A stretch of DNA of 12,173 nt from Chitinophagales bacterium (GCA_020629335.1 JAHDDN010000130.1:1-12173); one strand, 5' to 3'. Shown: positions 1-7,225, numbered from the stretch's first letter. Made by a program: numbers and translations. Notes: generated from the letters alone by a model not told the origin.

Positions 1-62
1 CTTATTTTTTCATCGGAGGGCGCACACATAGATGCGCCCCTACGGGCCGATGAAAAAATAAG
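1..62. repeat. Nested inverted repeat at the window edge
   Basis: Two nested perfect inverted repeats are visible. The outer arms are 16 bp (1-16 and 47-62, CTTATTTTTTCATCGG and its complement). The inner arms are 7 bp (GGGCGCA 18-24, TGCGCCC 33-39) around an 8-nt loop CACATAGA, followed by CTAC at 40-43. The outer arm runs to base 1, so the palindrome may extend beyond the window. The inner hairpin matches the one at 10420-10445 in loop and tail but not in stem sequence. It lies downstream of the Hsp20 gene, but that gene already has its own terminator, so a repetitive element is the likelier identity. Confidence 0.75.
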
Positions 63-66
63 AAAG

Positions 67-118
67 GGGAAGCCCCAAATTTGGTGAATTAGTATATTAT
101 TTAATTGGTGTATTGGGG
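67..118. repeat. Fragments of two repeat families (GGGAAGCCCCAA, then ATTAGTATATT type)
   Basis: GGGAAGCCCCAA occurs near 67-78 and again in the hairpin at 9521-9580, both times followed within a few bases by AAATT or CAAATT. Next to it, 83-116 aligns with the reverse complement of 9300-9333 at 30 of 34 positions by eye. Both read as tandem GGTGAATTAGTATATT-like units. These are shared non-coding repeats with no reading frame. Whether they are mobile or degenerate remnants cannot be told from one window. Confidence 0.55.
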
Positions 119-120
119 AT

Positions 121-152
121 AAAAAAAGGGAAATCAGCAAAAGCCGATTCCC
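121..152 (-). terminator. Intrinsic terminator of the Hsp20 gene
   Basis: On the minus strand GGGAATC (complement of 146-152) can pair with GATTTCCC (complement of 128-135), allowing one bulged A. A further GC pair closes a TTTT loop, and seven T follow (complement of 121-127). It begins 26 bases beyond the hsp20 stop codon, the usual place for a Rho-independent terminator. Confidence 0.75.
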
Positions 153-177
153 CCAATTGTAAGTAAGTTTAGATTTA

Positions 178-615
178 TTATAGGATTTCTATGGTACGTG
201 TTGGTTTTTCTTTATGATCTTCTTTTTTGGCTACGATTACATATAGAATACCGTTCTCGTATTTTGCGGAAATATTTTCTCCTTCGGCTGCTTCTGGCAG
301 GGTGAAAGATCGAGAGAAAGATGTAAATTTGAATTCTCTTTTGGTGTATTTTCCTTTGTCGAATAATTCTTCTGCGCCACCTTCTTTCTCAGAGCTAATC
401 GTTAATAGATTATTGTCTACTTCTACATTGAAGTCTCCTTTATTGAGTCCTGGAGCGGCTACTTCTACGATGTATTCGTCTCTTGTTTCGAGTATATTCA
501 CGGCTGGAACAGAGGTGCCTGTAGTCGCCATTTTAGGTAAATCAAACCAATCTTTGCTGAAGAAATTCTCCAGCATATTAGGGATATTAAAGTCGTCTTT
601 TTTCTTGTCTGACAT
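178..615 (-). CDS. Small heat shock protein, Hsp20/alpha-crystallin family
   Basis: This 145-residue protein is an ATP-independent holdase chaperone, a family that forms cytoplasmic oligomers and binds unfolding proteins under heat or oxidative stress. A short N-terminal arm (1-35) contains a WFDLP segment. The alpha-crystallin domain spans about 36-130, with the A-P-G-L segment at 54-57, the K-F-x-x-F-S-R-S-F-x-L-P stretch near 96-107 and the N-G-I-L-Y-V-I-V strand at 121-128. The C-terminal tail carries the I-x-I anchoring motif (I142-E-I144). Length is normal for bacterial Hsp20. The ATG at 613-615 is the natural start because the N-terminal arm follows directly. It is a single-gene unit with its own terminator at 121-152. 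I saw no CIRCE element or clear TAnnTTTG box upstream, so heat control is not shown by the sequence. The family call is very secure; the gene name is not. Confidence 0.96.
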   Translation of the reverse strand: MSDKKKDDFNIPNMLENFFSKDWFDLPKMATTGTSVPAVNILETRDEYIVEVAAPGLNKGDFNVEVDNNLLTISSEKEGGAEELFDKGKYTKREFKFTSFSRSFTLPEAAEGENISAKYENGILYVIVAKKEDHKEKPTRTIEIL

Positions 616-925
616 GGTATAGAATTTAATTTAAAATTTATTTCCTAACTTGTAACAAATAGGATACCATTTGTAAATCTAGGTTTTTATGGCATAATAT
701 AGTAGTGAATTTTGGCAGTATAAGAATATTGTTAGAACATAAAATGCCAATTTGACAGGTATAAAATGTAAGGTAACTTACTAATTGTATCAATTAAGTA
801 TCTCTAAAGGCTTAGGCAGGAACTAACAATGTATTGTTCTCAGTTAATTTTTGTATATTTATAATAAAGAAATTGTTCCCACATGATAACCTTATTGGTG
901 TTTGGTTATCGCAAATTGCTGTTTT
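616..925. other. AT-rich intergenic region, no gene seen
   Basis: This gap lies between the divergent Hsp20 and zinc-ribbon genes, so it must hold the promoters of both. I found no exact TAnnTTTG (-7) box on either strand. The near-matches, such as TAATTTTTG around 845-853 upstream of the + strand gene, have three bases between TA and TTTG. A weak short inverted repeat, AACAAT/ATTGTT, lies around 825-838. Nothing else is evident. Confidence 0.4.
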
Positions 926-1126
926 ATGTCAACTTGCGTCGAATGTTTTTGGCTAACTATATTTTCAATATTTTTAATAATAACTGCGGTTTTAGAGGTT
1001 ATTCGGATGACTGAAAAGGCAAAAGAAGTACCCACTGAAAAGAATTGCCCTGAATGTGATGAAATAATTAAGTATAAAGCTAAAAAATGTAAACACTGTG
1101 GTGAACGAATTAAAAAGAAAAAATAA
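926..1126 (+). CDS. Small membrane-anchored zinc-ribbon protein (UPF0547-like)
   Basis: This is a 66-residue reading frame. A hydrophobic stretch (about residues 8-25, W-L-T-I-F-S-I-F-L-I-I) is followed by a C-terminal zinc ribbon, C-P-E-C then 11 residues and C-K-H-C-G, ending in a lysine-rich tail. The ribbon, with its spacer E-I-I-K-Y-K-A-K-K, closely matches the small zinc-ribbon modules called UPF0547. The start is uncertain. ATG 926 keeps the membrane segment but has no visible ribosome site. ATG 1007, preceded by AGAGG, would give a 39-residue soluble ribbon alone. A TTG at 902 would add eight residues. A CxxC pair near the N-terminus (C-V-E-C) may be chance. Role unknown; such ribbons usually mediate protein or nucleic-acid contacts. 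The overlapping minus-strand frame shows no family features. Confidence 0.6.
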   Translation: MSTCVECFWLTIFSIFLIITAVLEVIRMTEKAKEVPTEKNCPECDEIIKYKAKKCKHCGERIKKKK

Positions 1127-1225
1127 GCCTCCTTTACTTTATTTAACACATTAATTTCCTTCTATTATAAATTTATCCTTACTTAAGCTGTAACTTTGTG
1201 GCCGTTTGATTCGTTTCACTCACAT

Positions 1226-1387
1226 AAGTAGCTAAAGTTAATTATTTCGGCAGTTCTGATGGCCTTTTTTTAGCTTATACTGCGTTGCTTTTCTTAGCAA
1301 TAGCTCTGCTATTACTGGCGAAAACCGCCTTGTCTAAGCTAAAAATAAGCTCATCAAGAATGCACGAATAATTACCTTCAACTACTT
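1226..1387. repeat. 162-bp palindromic repeat, family A, copy 1
   Basis: The whole element is an imperfect palindrome. The left end AAGTAGCTAAAGTTAATTAT mirrors the right end, whose complement begins AAGTAGTTGAAGGTAATTAT. The arms can be followed inward to a short hairpin, AATAGC (1299-1304), loop TCT, GCTATT (1308-1313), exactly at the centre. A second copy at 6461-6622 has the same length and differs at about six positions (roughly 96% identity by eye). No open frame is present. The shape and size suit a MITE-like or REP-like element moved by a transposase elsewhere. It ends 88 bases before the start of the T9SS protein gene, so it could be transcribed in that gene's leader. No convincing target duplication was seen. 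Confidence 0.85.
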
Positions 1388-1475
1388 AATAGATTGAACG
1401 AATCTTTAAAATGGGGGTATATGCCTCTGTTTTACGTCTATGAATTGGACACTCATTAAAAAATCAAAAAACCTT

Positions 1476-4400
1476 ATGAAAAAACTACTATTTTGTTTCG
1501 TTGTACTTTTAGTAAGTGCATTTAACACCCAACTAGTACAAGCCCAATTTGATGAGAACTTCACCCTTTTAGGGGAATTTGAATTTGAGTCTGACCTTAG
1601 TGATATTTGGGGTTATGAGTCTGATGGAAATGAATATGCCATAGTCGGACGTAATAATGGTACTTCTATCATTGATATTAGCGATCCTGCTAACCCTGTA
1701 GAGGTCGTGGATATTCCTGGTGGGAATTCTACTTGGAGAGATATGAAAGTTTGGGGAGATTATGCTTATGTAGTAGATGATCAGGCTGGCGAGAGTTTAT
1801 TGATTATCGATATGTCTAATTTGCCTGAGAGTTATGACTACCAATATTGGGATGGAAATGATACGCTATCATTTGAAACGGTACACAACATATTCATGGA
1901 TGAAAATGGTATTGCATATCTTTTTGGTGCGAACTATCAAAATGGTGGTGCTATTATGTTGGATGTAACTCAAGATCCTTGGGAGCCAGAAGTGGTCGGT
2001 TTATATGATACACACTATATACATGATGGTTATGTGAGAAATGATACTTTGTGGGCAGGTGAGATTAATGATGGCTTACTTTCCGTAATTGACATTAGTG
2101 ATAAGATGAATCCTGTTACTTTGGGATCTACTGAAACGCCTAATAATTTCACGCATAACTGTTGGTTGAGTGATGATGGTAATACCATCTTTACAACTGA
2201 TGAGGTATCTGGTGCTTATATTACTGCTTATGATGTTTCTGATGTAAATAATATCACAGAAATCGATAAAATACAATCATCACCAGGAGAAGGAGTGATT
2301 CCACACAATACTTTTGTAAAGGGTAATTTCTTAGTCACTGCCTATTATAGAGATGGGGTAACCATACATGATGCTACTTATCCAGATAATTTGATTCAGG
2401 TGGGTAGTTTTGATACTAGCCCATTAGAAGGAAATGGTTTTAATGGTGCTTGGGGCGTTTATCCATATTTTGAATCAGGCAAAATAATTGTTTCTGATAT
2501 TGAGGAAGGCTTATTTATTTTTGATATCGTTTATGAGCAAGCTGCTTTATTAGAAGGTAATGTGGTAGATGGTGATACAGGCGATCCTTTATTTAATGTG
2601 AATGTCAGTATAGTTGGCACTCCTCAAACTGACAATACTAATCTATTTGGTCAATATAAAACAGGAGCTGCTCATGCTGGCACTTACGATATTCTATTCA
2701 GCAAGACGAATTATGAAAGTGTATTAGTAGAAGGATATGAATTAACAACTGGTGAAATCTCTATATTAGACATGGAGATGTTTAGTTCTTGTGGTAATGA
2801 AATTTGTGAAGGGGAGTTTGGAGAAAACTACTGTGAATGTGAAGGAGATTGTCCATGTAGTTTCCCTATTACTTTCTTCCAGTTTAATGAAGAAACTTTT
2901 GATTATGAAGAAAGCGCAGAACCAATAGCATATTGCGCCTCTAATTTTTGGGTAGGTGGAGAACCCAATCCTGATCCTGCAACGATTTATATTCCGATGT
3001 TTGTAAATGGTTTGGAATGTGTCGGCAGCTATGAGGTAGCTACTACAGATGGTAGTATAGTCGTTAGAACAGAAGAAGGATTAGTAGATACTACTAGTGT
3101 CAACTATTTAGAATTGATTTTCTTAGCCATCAATCAAGATGATTTTGATAGTATTGGTGAGACCACTACAGTTACAGTATTTAATGAGGACAATGGCTGC
3201 TTAGAAGAAATATCAATAGAGTGGGCAGATTTTACTGAATTAGATGATTTATCAGAAATTTGTCAGCCAGCATTCTGCGGAGATGAGTCTTGTGATGAAG
3301 GGGAATCTTGGTGTGATTGTGAGGCGGATTGTCCTTGTGATATGCCTACGGTGTACTTAGAGTTTACGGGTTCTGACGCTGATGAGTCAGATAAGCCAGT
3401 CATTGCCTGTACAACTGACTTTTCATTCATCTTACCTGGTAATGGCTTAAACCCTGATCCTGCGGTAGGATATATGTTAATTGGATTTGGATTTGAGGCT
3501 TTTCCATGTGTGGATGAATTTATTATTACTTCTACTGAAGGTACAGTATTAGGTTTGAATCCAAACTTCAATTTAGTCCCTTATGAATCTTTCCCTACCA
3601 ATAACCCACAAGCACCTAACGTAATGGCTTTATCATTTACGCAAGAGGATATTGATAATGCAGTGGATGGTATTACGACTCTTAGTGTAGCAATGGGTAA
3701 AGGAGGTTGCGAATCTACTTTTGATATTGACTGGTCTTTAGCTGATGGTGCTGACTCATTAATTGATCTTTGTCCAGCGGCCTTTAGCTGTGAGGATTTC
3801 CCTTATACCAATGATGTTTGTTCGGAAGCAACTCCAATCACGACATTAGATGGAGAAAATGGACCATTTAGTAATTTATGTGCTGATACAGATGAAAATG
3901 ACCCAGTCATTGATAGTGAAACTACTTGTTGGGTAGATGGTTCACAAGAGGAACCAGGTGCTTATGAAAACACGATTTGGTTTAGCTTCACTGGTGATGG
4001 TGGTATCTACTCTTTTGAAACCTTTACTTATACTGATTCAGAAGAGGTTCAGAACGATGATACACAAATGCAACTTTACACTGGTGGCTGTGATAATTTA
4101 GTCGCTATTACTGAAGCTTGTAATGACGATATTAGTGATAGCAATTACTTATCACTGATTGAAAATTTCCAAACTGAGGAAGGGGTTGATTATATCCTTT
4201 TAGTAGATGGATGGGATGGTACTGCTGGTGAATTTGGTATTCGCTTTACCCCAACACCAGAAGACACAACTGGCGTTGCTATACAAGATATAACGGCTCT
4301 TAATAATCAATTAAGCTGCTATCCTGTACCGGCACAAAATCAAGCGAATATCGTTTATAATAGCATCACTCAAGGAGCTATTAGTATCCAACTATACAAT

Positions 4401-4556
4401 CTAAATGGTCAATTGATAGAAACGATCAATGAGCAAGCAATGGAAGGTAAAAACCAGTATTCATTAGATATTTCTAATTATGCAAGCGGTACTTACTTTG
4501 TTCAGTTGAATAATGGTCAATCAATTACTTCTACTCGTTTAGTTAAAGCGAAATAA
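1476..4556 (+). CDS. T9SS-secreted multidomain protein with LVIVD repeats and duplicated Cys-rich module
   Basis: A 1026-residue exported protein. I chose ATG 1476, not the in-frame ATG 1440, because a textbook signal peptide follows at once (M-K-K-L-L-F-C-F-V-V-L-L, cleavage near A-Q-A, residue 23). Residues about 25-355 hold beta-propeller-like LVIVD repeats (I-I-D-I-S-D-P-A-N-P and similar), as in choice-of-anchor-B proteins. A carboxypeptidase-regulatory-like beta sandwich follows at about 356-435. Two homologous modules of about 162 residues start at C439 and C601; each opens with a CG[ND]E...C-x-C-E-x-D-C-P-C knot. A domain with an N-D-V-C-S-E-A-T-P-I start, common in Bacteroidota surface proteins, covers about 769-930. 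The last 90 residues are a type A Por sorting domain (Y-P-V-P near its start, G-T-Y-F-V-Q-L near its end). Such proteins cross the outer membrane by T9SS and are released or attached to the surface. No catalytic motif is visible; binding or adhesion is inference. Confidence 0.92.
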   Translation: MKKLLFCFVVLLVSAFNTQLVQAQFDENFTLLGEFEFESDLSDIWGYESDGNEYAIVGRNNGTSIIDISDPANPVEVVDIPGGNSTWRDMKVWGDYAYVVDDQAGESLLIIDMSNLPESYDYQYWDGNDTLSFETVHNIFMDENGIAYLFGANYQNGGAIMLDVTQDPWEPEVVGLYDTHYIHDGYVRNDTLWAGEINDGLLSVIDISDKMNPVTLGSTETPNNFTHNCWLSDDGNTIFTTDEVSGAYITAYDVSDVNNITEIDKIQSSPGEGVIPHNTFVKGNFLVTAYYRDGVTIHDATYPDNLIQVGSFDTSPLEGNGFNGAWGVYPYFESGKIIVSDIEEGLFIFDIVYEQAALLEGNVVDGDTGDPLFNVNVSIVGTPQTDNTNLFGQYKTGAAHAGTYDILFSKTNYESVLVEGYELTTGEISILDMEMFSSCGNEICEGEFGENYCECEGDCPCSFPITFFQFNEETFDYEESAEPIAYCASNFWVGGEPNPDPATIYIPMFVNGLECVGSYEVATTDGSIVVRTEEGLVDTTSVNYLELIFLAINQDDFDSIGETTTVTVFNEDNGCLEEISIEWADFTELDDLSEICQPAFCGDESCDEGESWCDCEADCPCDMPTVYLEFTGSDADESDKPVIACTTDFSFILPGNGLNPDPAVGYMLIGFGFEAFPCVDEFIITSTEGTVLGLNPNFNLVPYESFPTNNPQAPNVMALSFTQEDIDNAVDGITTLSVAMGKGGCESTFDIDWSLADGADSLIDLCPAAFSCEDFPYTNDVCSEATPITTLDGENGPFSNLCADTDENDPVIDSETTCWVDGSQEEPGAYENTIWFSFTGDGGIYSFETFTYTDSEEVQNDDTQMQLYTGGCDNLVAITEACNDDISDSNYLSLIENFQTEEGVDYILLVDGWDGTAGEFGIRFTPTPEDTTGVAIQDITALNNQLSCYPVPAQNQANIVYNSITQGAISIQLYNLNGQLIETINEQAMEGKNQYSLDISNYASGTYFVQLNNGQSITSTRLVKAK

Positions 4557-4570
4557 GCTCCCTTAGGAGC
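4557..4570 (+). terminator. Small hairpin after the T9SS protein gene
   Basis: GCTCC (4557-4561), loop CTTA, GGAGC (4566-4570) starts right after the stop codon. It is followed on the plus strand by ATAAAAAAA rather than T residues, so it is not a classical intrinsic terminator. It could stabilise the 3' end of the messenger. Confidence 0.35.
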
Positions 4571-4572
4571 AT

Positions 4573-4606
4573 AAAAAAAGCCGAACTAATTGAGTGTAAG
4601 TTCGGC
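4573..4606 (-). terminator. Intrinsic terminator reading leftward
   Basis: GCCGAACT (4580-4587) and AGTTCGGC (4599-4606) form a perfect 8-bp stem with an 11-nt loop. On the minus strand it is followed by seven T (complement of 4573-4579). It would end transcripts of the minus-strand TlpA-like gene, whose stop is at 4730-4732, about 125 bases upstream in that direction. Confidence 0.75.
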
Positions 4607-4680
4607 AATCGACAGTTTAACGTGCTTCAAATTCTTCTTTGTCATTTTAGAAGAAGTAATTCCGTCGAGATTTGGTATTT

Positions 4681-4713
4681 AGCCGTAGCAACTAAGTTGC
4701 TACGGCTTTTTTT
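4681..4713 (+). terminator. Intrinsic terminator reading rightward
   Basis: AGCCGTAGCAAC (4681-4692) pairs perfectly over 12 bp with GTTGCTACGGCT (4696-4707) around a TAA loop, followed by a run of T to 4713. In the plus direction this is a strong Rho-independent terminator for the T9SS protein gene. It sits beyond the leftward terminator at 4573-4606, so each convergent transcript passes the other's terminator before reaching its own. Confidence 0.8.
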
Positions 4714-4729
4714 GTTTAGCTACAAAAAC

Positions 4730-6007
4730 TTAATGATTTTCCATAAAGCCTTCTATTGCATTCACATTGGTTTTCAAACTAATAATATTGCCTTGTCCAT
4801 CTAATAGAATCCCATGTGGTATTCCCTCCACCATTAATAAATCCAATAGCTCTAAGTTAGCCATACCATTCGTAAATTGAGGCATATTTTCTTGTGCATA
4901 TTGACTGGCTCTACTGGCTTCATCAGCGCAATTAAGGGTCACCACATTGAGCTTACTTCCATGTGTTTTATAAACTTCATTTAATAGTGGTATCTCACTC
5001 AAACAACGCTTGCACCAAGTCGCCCAACAATCAATATAGGTAAACTTACCTTCTTCTATAAAATCATAAATACTACTTTCGGTTTCATCCATCTTAACAA
5101 AAGTGAAGTCAGGTAATTTAGCTCCTTCACTCAGTTTAATAGGCGGCGCTTCACCAAACAATTGTTTGATATTAACATAAGCACCATTCTCTGCAATATC
5201 AGTTAAAGCATAAACATTGTCATTATAAGCAAACAGGTTCTTATCATCCTGCTTATACACCCCTTTTGCTGTCTCCATAGTAAACATCGTATCACTCTGA
5301 TAAGGGGCAATAGAAAATTTGTCTATCCCTCTATCATTGTATAAACCATTAATATTCCAATCAATCAAACCAATCCTAAATTGTTCATCTCCCATACTAA
5401 CATCTCCTGCTAAGATATTTAATCTAGTTTCCGAGAGCCAGTAAGCAGGCTCTACCACCTCCTTGCCTTTACTCTCTGGCCCATCCTTAAATCGCTTATA
5501 GACCATATCCCGACTCTCATCGCTAACATACTGCATAGGCTTAATCAGTGCCATACTTTTAGCCGAACTCGAAAGCTGATTACTTAAGGCGATTTCTAAA
5601 GACTTATCTTTCTTATCAAACTTGAGGGGTTTTCCATCATCTGTAAAATCGAGGTTATTGTTATAGTCAATATAAAAAATAGGATTCTTGGTCTTATAAG
5701 CATCCACCAATACAATAGTATGATCCTTTATAAGCTGCGTAGCACCCGTAAAAAAGCTATACATAAAGGCTAAATCCCCTTTATCCTTTACATCAGGCAA
5801 GACCAAATCATAAGATTCCATCTTATCTTCAAAAATATTATAATGCTTAATGCTATTACCATCTAACTTATAAAGAGGCAAAGGACTCGTATACTTAGAA
5901 AATTCGCTAAGCGGGCGATCTGTTAATTTTATCTCCTGCGCTATTAAGTCTGCGCCTAATACACTAAATACTAACATTCCTATATAAATAAAACGCCTGT
6001 ATTTCAT
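4730..6007 (-). CDS. Exported TlpA/ResA-like thiol-disulfide oxidoreductase with large N-terminal domain
   Basis: A 425-residue protein. I chose the ATG complementary to 6005-6007 because it opens a signal peptide (M-K-Y-R-R-F-I-Y-I-G-M-L-V-F-S-V-L-G, cleavage near I-A-Q). An in-frame ATG ten codons upstream (6037) would almost coincide with the predicted transcription start. The C-terminal 140 residues are a thioredoxin fold of the TlpA/ResA type: W-A-T-W-C-K-R-C with active-site Cys332 and Cys335, and the cis-proline in G-I-P-H (Pro397). Family members reduce or exchange disulfides outside the cytoplasm, for example in cytochrome c maturation. About 290 residues precede this domain and I do not recognise them; they include an N-N-N-L-D-F-T-D-D-G-K-P segment. 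Similar two-part proteins are common in Bacteroidota. It is a single-gene unit; the substrate is unknown. Confidence 0.88.
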   Translation of the reverse strand: MKYRRFIYIGMLVFSVLGADLIAQEIKLTDRPLSEFSKYTSPLPLYKLDGNSIKHYNIFEDKMESYDLVLPDVKDKGDLAFMYSFFTGATQLIKDHTIVLVDAYKTKNPIFYIDYNNNLDFTDDGKPLKFDKKDKSLEIALSNQLSSSAKSMALIKPMQYVSDESRDMVYKRFKDGPESKGKEVVEPAYWLSETRLNILAGDVSMGDEQFRIGLIDWNINGLYNDRGIDKFSIAPYQSDTMFTMETAKGVYKQDDKNLFAYNDNVYALTDIAENGAYVNIKQLFGEAPPIKLSEGAKLPDFTFVKMDETESSIYDFIEEGKFTYIDCWATWCKRCLSEIPLLNEVYKTHGSKLNVVTLNCADEASRASQYAQENMPQFTNGMANLELLDLLMVEGIPHGILLDGQGNIISLKTNVNAIEGFMENH

Positions 6008-6048
6008 TGTCAAGCTTTTAGTTAACCTTCTTATCAATTATGACCTCA

Positions 6049-6056
6049 CAAAAATA
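6049..6056 (-). promoter_or_regulatory. Possible -7 promoter box of the TlpA-like gene
   Basis: CAAAAATA at 6049-6056 reads TATTTTTG on the minus strand and fits the Bacteroidota -7 consensus TAnnTTTG exactly. It would place the transcription start near 6043, giving a leader of about 35 bases to the ATG at 6007. I could not find a matching TTG about 19 bases further upstream, so this is a partial match. Confidence 0.35.
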
Positions 6057-6460
6057 ACAAAGCCAAATAATAAGATGGAATAATCGTACTAAATTAGCAC
6101 TTTAAAGCATCAATTAAGTTATATAAAAGCGTAAATGCACTTTAACAACATTTTTTCTGCAAGAAATCCACAAAATTTTGTTACTTATCAACATTATATT
6201 GTCTAAACATTAGTTCTGACGCGTAGTACTCTACGTAATTTTCTATTTAATTAGAATTCCACCACCCATATTAAGCAGACTTTTTAGATTAGAAGGATAT
6301 ATTTTGCATACCCCTTCACAGCATTTTTATGCCTACTAATATAAAAAGAAATCCCCTACTTACTGTGGGACATTGATAGTATAAGCTATTAGTATTGCTT
6401 GATTCTGTCATCAATCCCTCTTTTTAACCAGAACTTTTTCACGGAATGTGAACTATACTT
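6057..6460. other. Gene-free AT-rich stretch
   Basis: No reading frame with protein-like character is visible on either strand. Minor features are the perfect 12-bp palindrome ACAAAATTTTGT (6169-6180) and a short hairpin with stem CGTAG/CTACG near 6221-6235. I assign no function. It is the left part of a 1.2-kb gap between two divergent genes, otherwise filled by the elements listed next. Confidence 0.4.
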
Positions 6461-6622
6461 AAGTAGCTAAAATTAATTATTTCGGCAATTCTGATGTCCT
6501 CTTTTTAGCTTATACTGCGTTGCTTTTCTTAGCAATAGCCCTGCTATTACTGGCGAAAAGCGCCTTGTCTAAGCTAAAAATAAGCTCATCAAGAATGCAC
6601 GAATAATTACCTTCAACTACTT
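6461..6622. repeat. 162-bp palindromic repeat, family A, copy 2
   Basis: Same length, orientation and termini as the copy at 1226-1387, with about six substitutions. The central hairpin is AATAGC, loop CCT, GCTATT; the loop change from TCT leaves pairing intact. Most differences lie outside the innermost stem. The sequences flanking the two copies (left ATACTT versus CTCACAT, right GACGATTG versus AATAGATTG) are unrelated, so the boundaries are well defined. The element is non-coding and lies between divergent genes. Confidence 0.85.
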
Positions 6623-6661
6623 GACGATTGCATACAAATAAATAAATAATTCCAACATGAA

Positions 6662-6692
6662 TTGCATAATGGTGGAGTAAAATTTAAATTTG
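6662..6692 (+). promoter_or_regulatory. Bacteroidota-type promoter in an intergenic region
   Basis: TTG (6662-6664), a 20-base spacer and TAAATTTG (6685-6692) match the Bacteroidota sigma-ABfr consensus TTG-N19-TAnnTTTG, with the spacer one base longer. Transcription would start near 6699. No gene begins just downstream; instead a strong terminator appears about 40 bases later, which suggests a short non-coding transcript. Confidence 0.55.
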
Positions 6693-6698
6693 ATTGTT

Positions 6699-6771
6699 CA
6701 ATCACCAGCCTTAGTTATCTTACTCCTAAGATATTAAAAAGCGGCTTTCTCACGGAAGGTCGCTTTTTTTT
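6699..6771 (+). ncRNA. Candidate small RNA of about 70 nt
   Basis: The interval runs from the predicted start of the promoter at 6662-6692 to the end of the terminator T-run at about 6771. It holds no open frame with a plausible start. It could form a small CTTAG/CTAAG stem (about 6710-6730) before the terminator hairpin. This is a prediction from promoter and terminator spacing only. A remnant leader of a lost gene is the main alternative. Confidence 0.35.
6737..6771 (+). terminator. Intrinsic terminator in the intergenic region
   Basis: AAAAGCG (6737-6743) pairs with CGCTTTT (6761-6767). The stem continues inward through GCTTTC against GGAAGGT with two G-T wobbles, for about 13 pairs, and eight T follow (6764-6771). 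It is well formed in the plus direction, yet no protein gene ends upstream of it on this strand. Confidence 0.75.
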
Positions 6772-6910
6772 ATTTCTTTTTGCCTTTTCTGAACCATTTT
6801 ATTCTACCACAAGTATATTATTTGGGTAGTTTTCATCTGTTTTACAGGGATCTTTATAGCATTTATCCAAAAACTATCTTAACTTTAAACGTGATATGCC
6901 TATTAATTTA

Positions 6911-7108
6911 GGGCACGTCCCTTCGTTCATGTTGCGTAGCGCTGCTACTTTCACATTCACTTCGGGTCGGGCTATCCGCTTGTATAGAGCTATGCCGCTC
7001 CTATTACGCTAAGGTACACTTGTCTGCCTTTCAGGCCAGCCTGCGTCTACCTAAGCTCCATAAGTCGCTGCATTTACGCTCTATATCGCTGCTATCCCTC
7101 GTGCTAAC
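6911..7108 (+). repeat. Structured ~200-bp Bacteroidota repeat, family C, copy 1
   Basis: This block is GC-richer than its surroundings. It opens with TTAGGGCACG, carries GGGTCGGGCTATCCGC near 6964-6979, and closes with ATCCCTCGTGCTAA. The ends are imperfect inverted repeats. Internal complementary segments (GCTAAGGTA against TACCTAAGC, and TATAGAGC against GCTCTATA) suggest a long folded structure. A diverged copy lies inverted at 9341-9500. From memory, the GGGTCGGGCTATCCGC signature recurs in intergenic regions of many Bacteroidota genomes. It is non-coding; function unknown. Confidence 0.7.
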
Positions 7109-7225
7109 AATGAATAAAGCATATCCAAATTAAGGATATCAAAATAATAAATTGCTCAATTAAAAGGCTTCACTTATTATTTCAATCAATATTCCTTACA
7201 GTACTAATAAAATCAATCAGAAAAC

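Noticed and set aside
227..622. Plus-strand open frame opposite the Hsp20 gene
   Set aside because: It overlaps a clear alpha-crystallin gene and its translation shows no domain or composition of a real protein.
892..1149. Minus-strand frame opposite the zinc-ribbon gene
   Set aside because: The opposite strand has paired CxxC motifs with family-like spacing; this frame has no recognisable feature.
1191..1198. TAACTTTG, an exact TAnnTTTG box upstream of the T9SS protein gene
   Set aside because: No TTG lies about 19-22 bases upstream, and it is roughly 280 bases from the start codon with a palindromic repeat between. It could be chance in AT-rich DNA.
1440..1475. Longer N-terminus for the T9SS protein from ATG 1440
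   Set aside because: It would put twelve polar residues before a perfect signal peptide that begins at ATG 1476.
4622..4804. Plus-strand frame across the terminators and the end of the TlpA-like gene
   Set aside because: It crosses a strong terminator hairpin and overlaps the thioredoxin coding region; no start signal or protein-like character.
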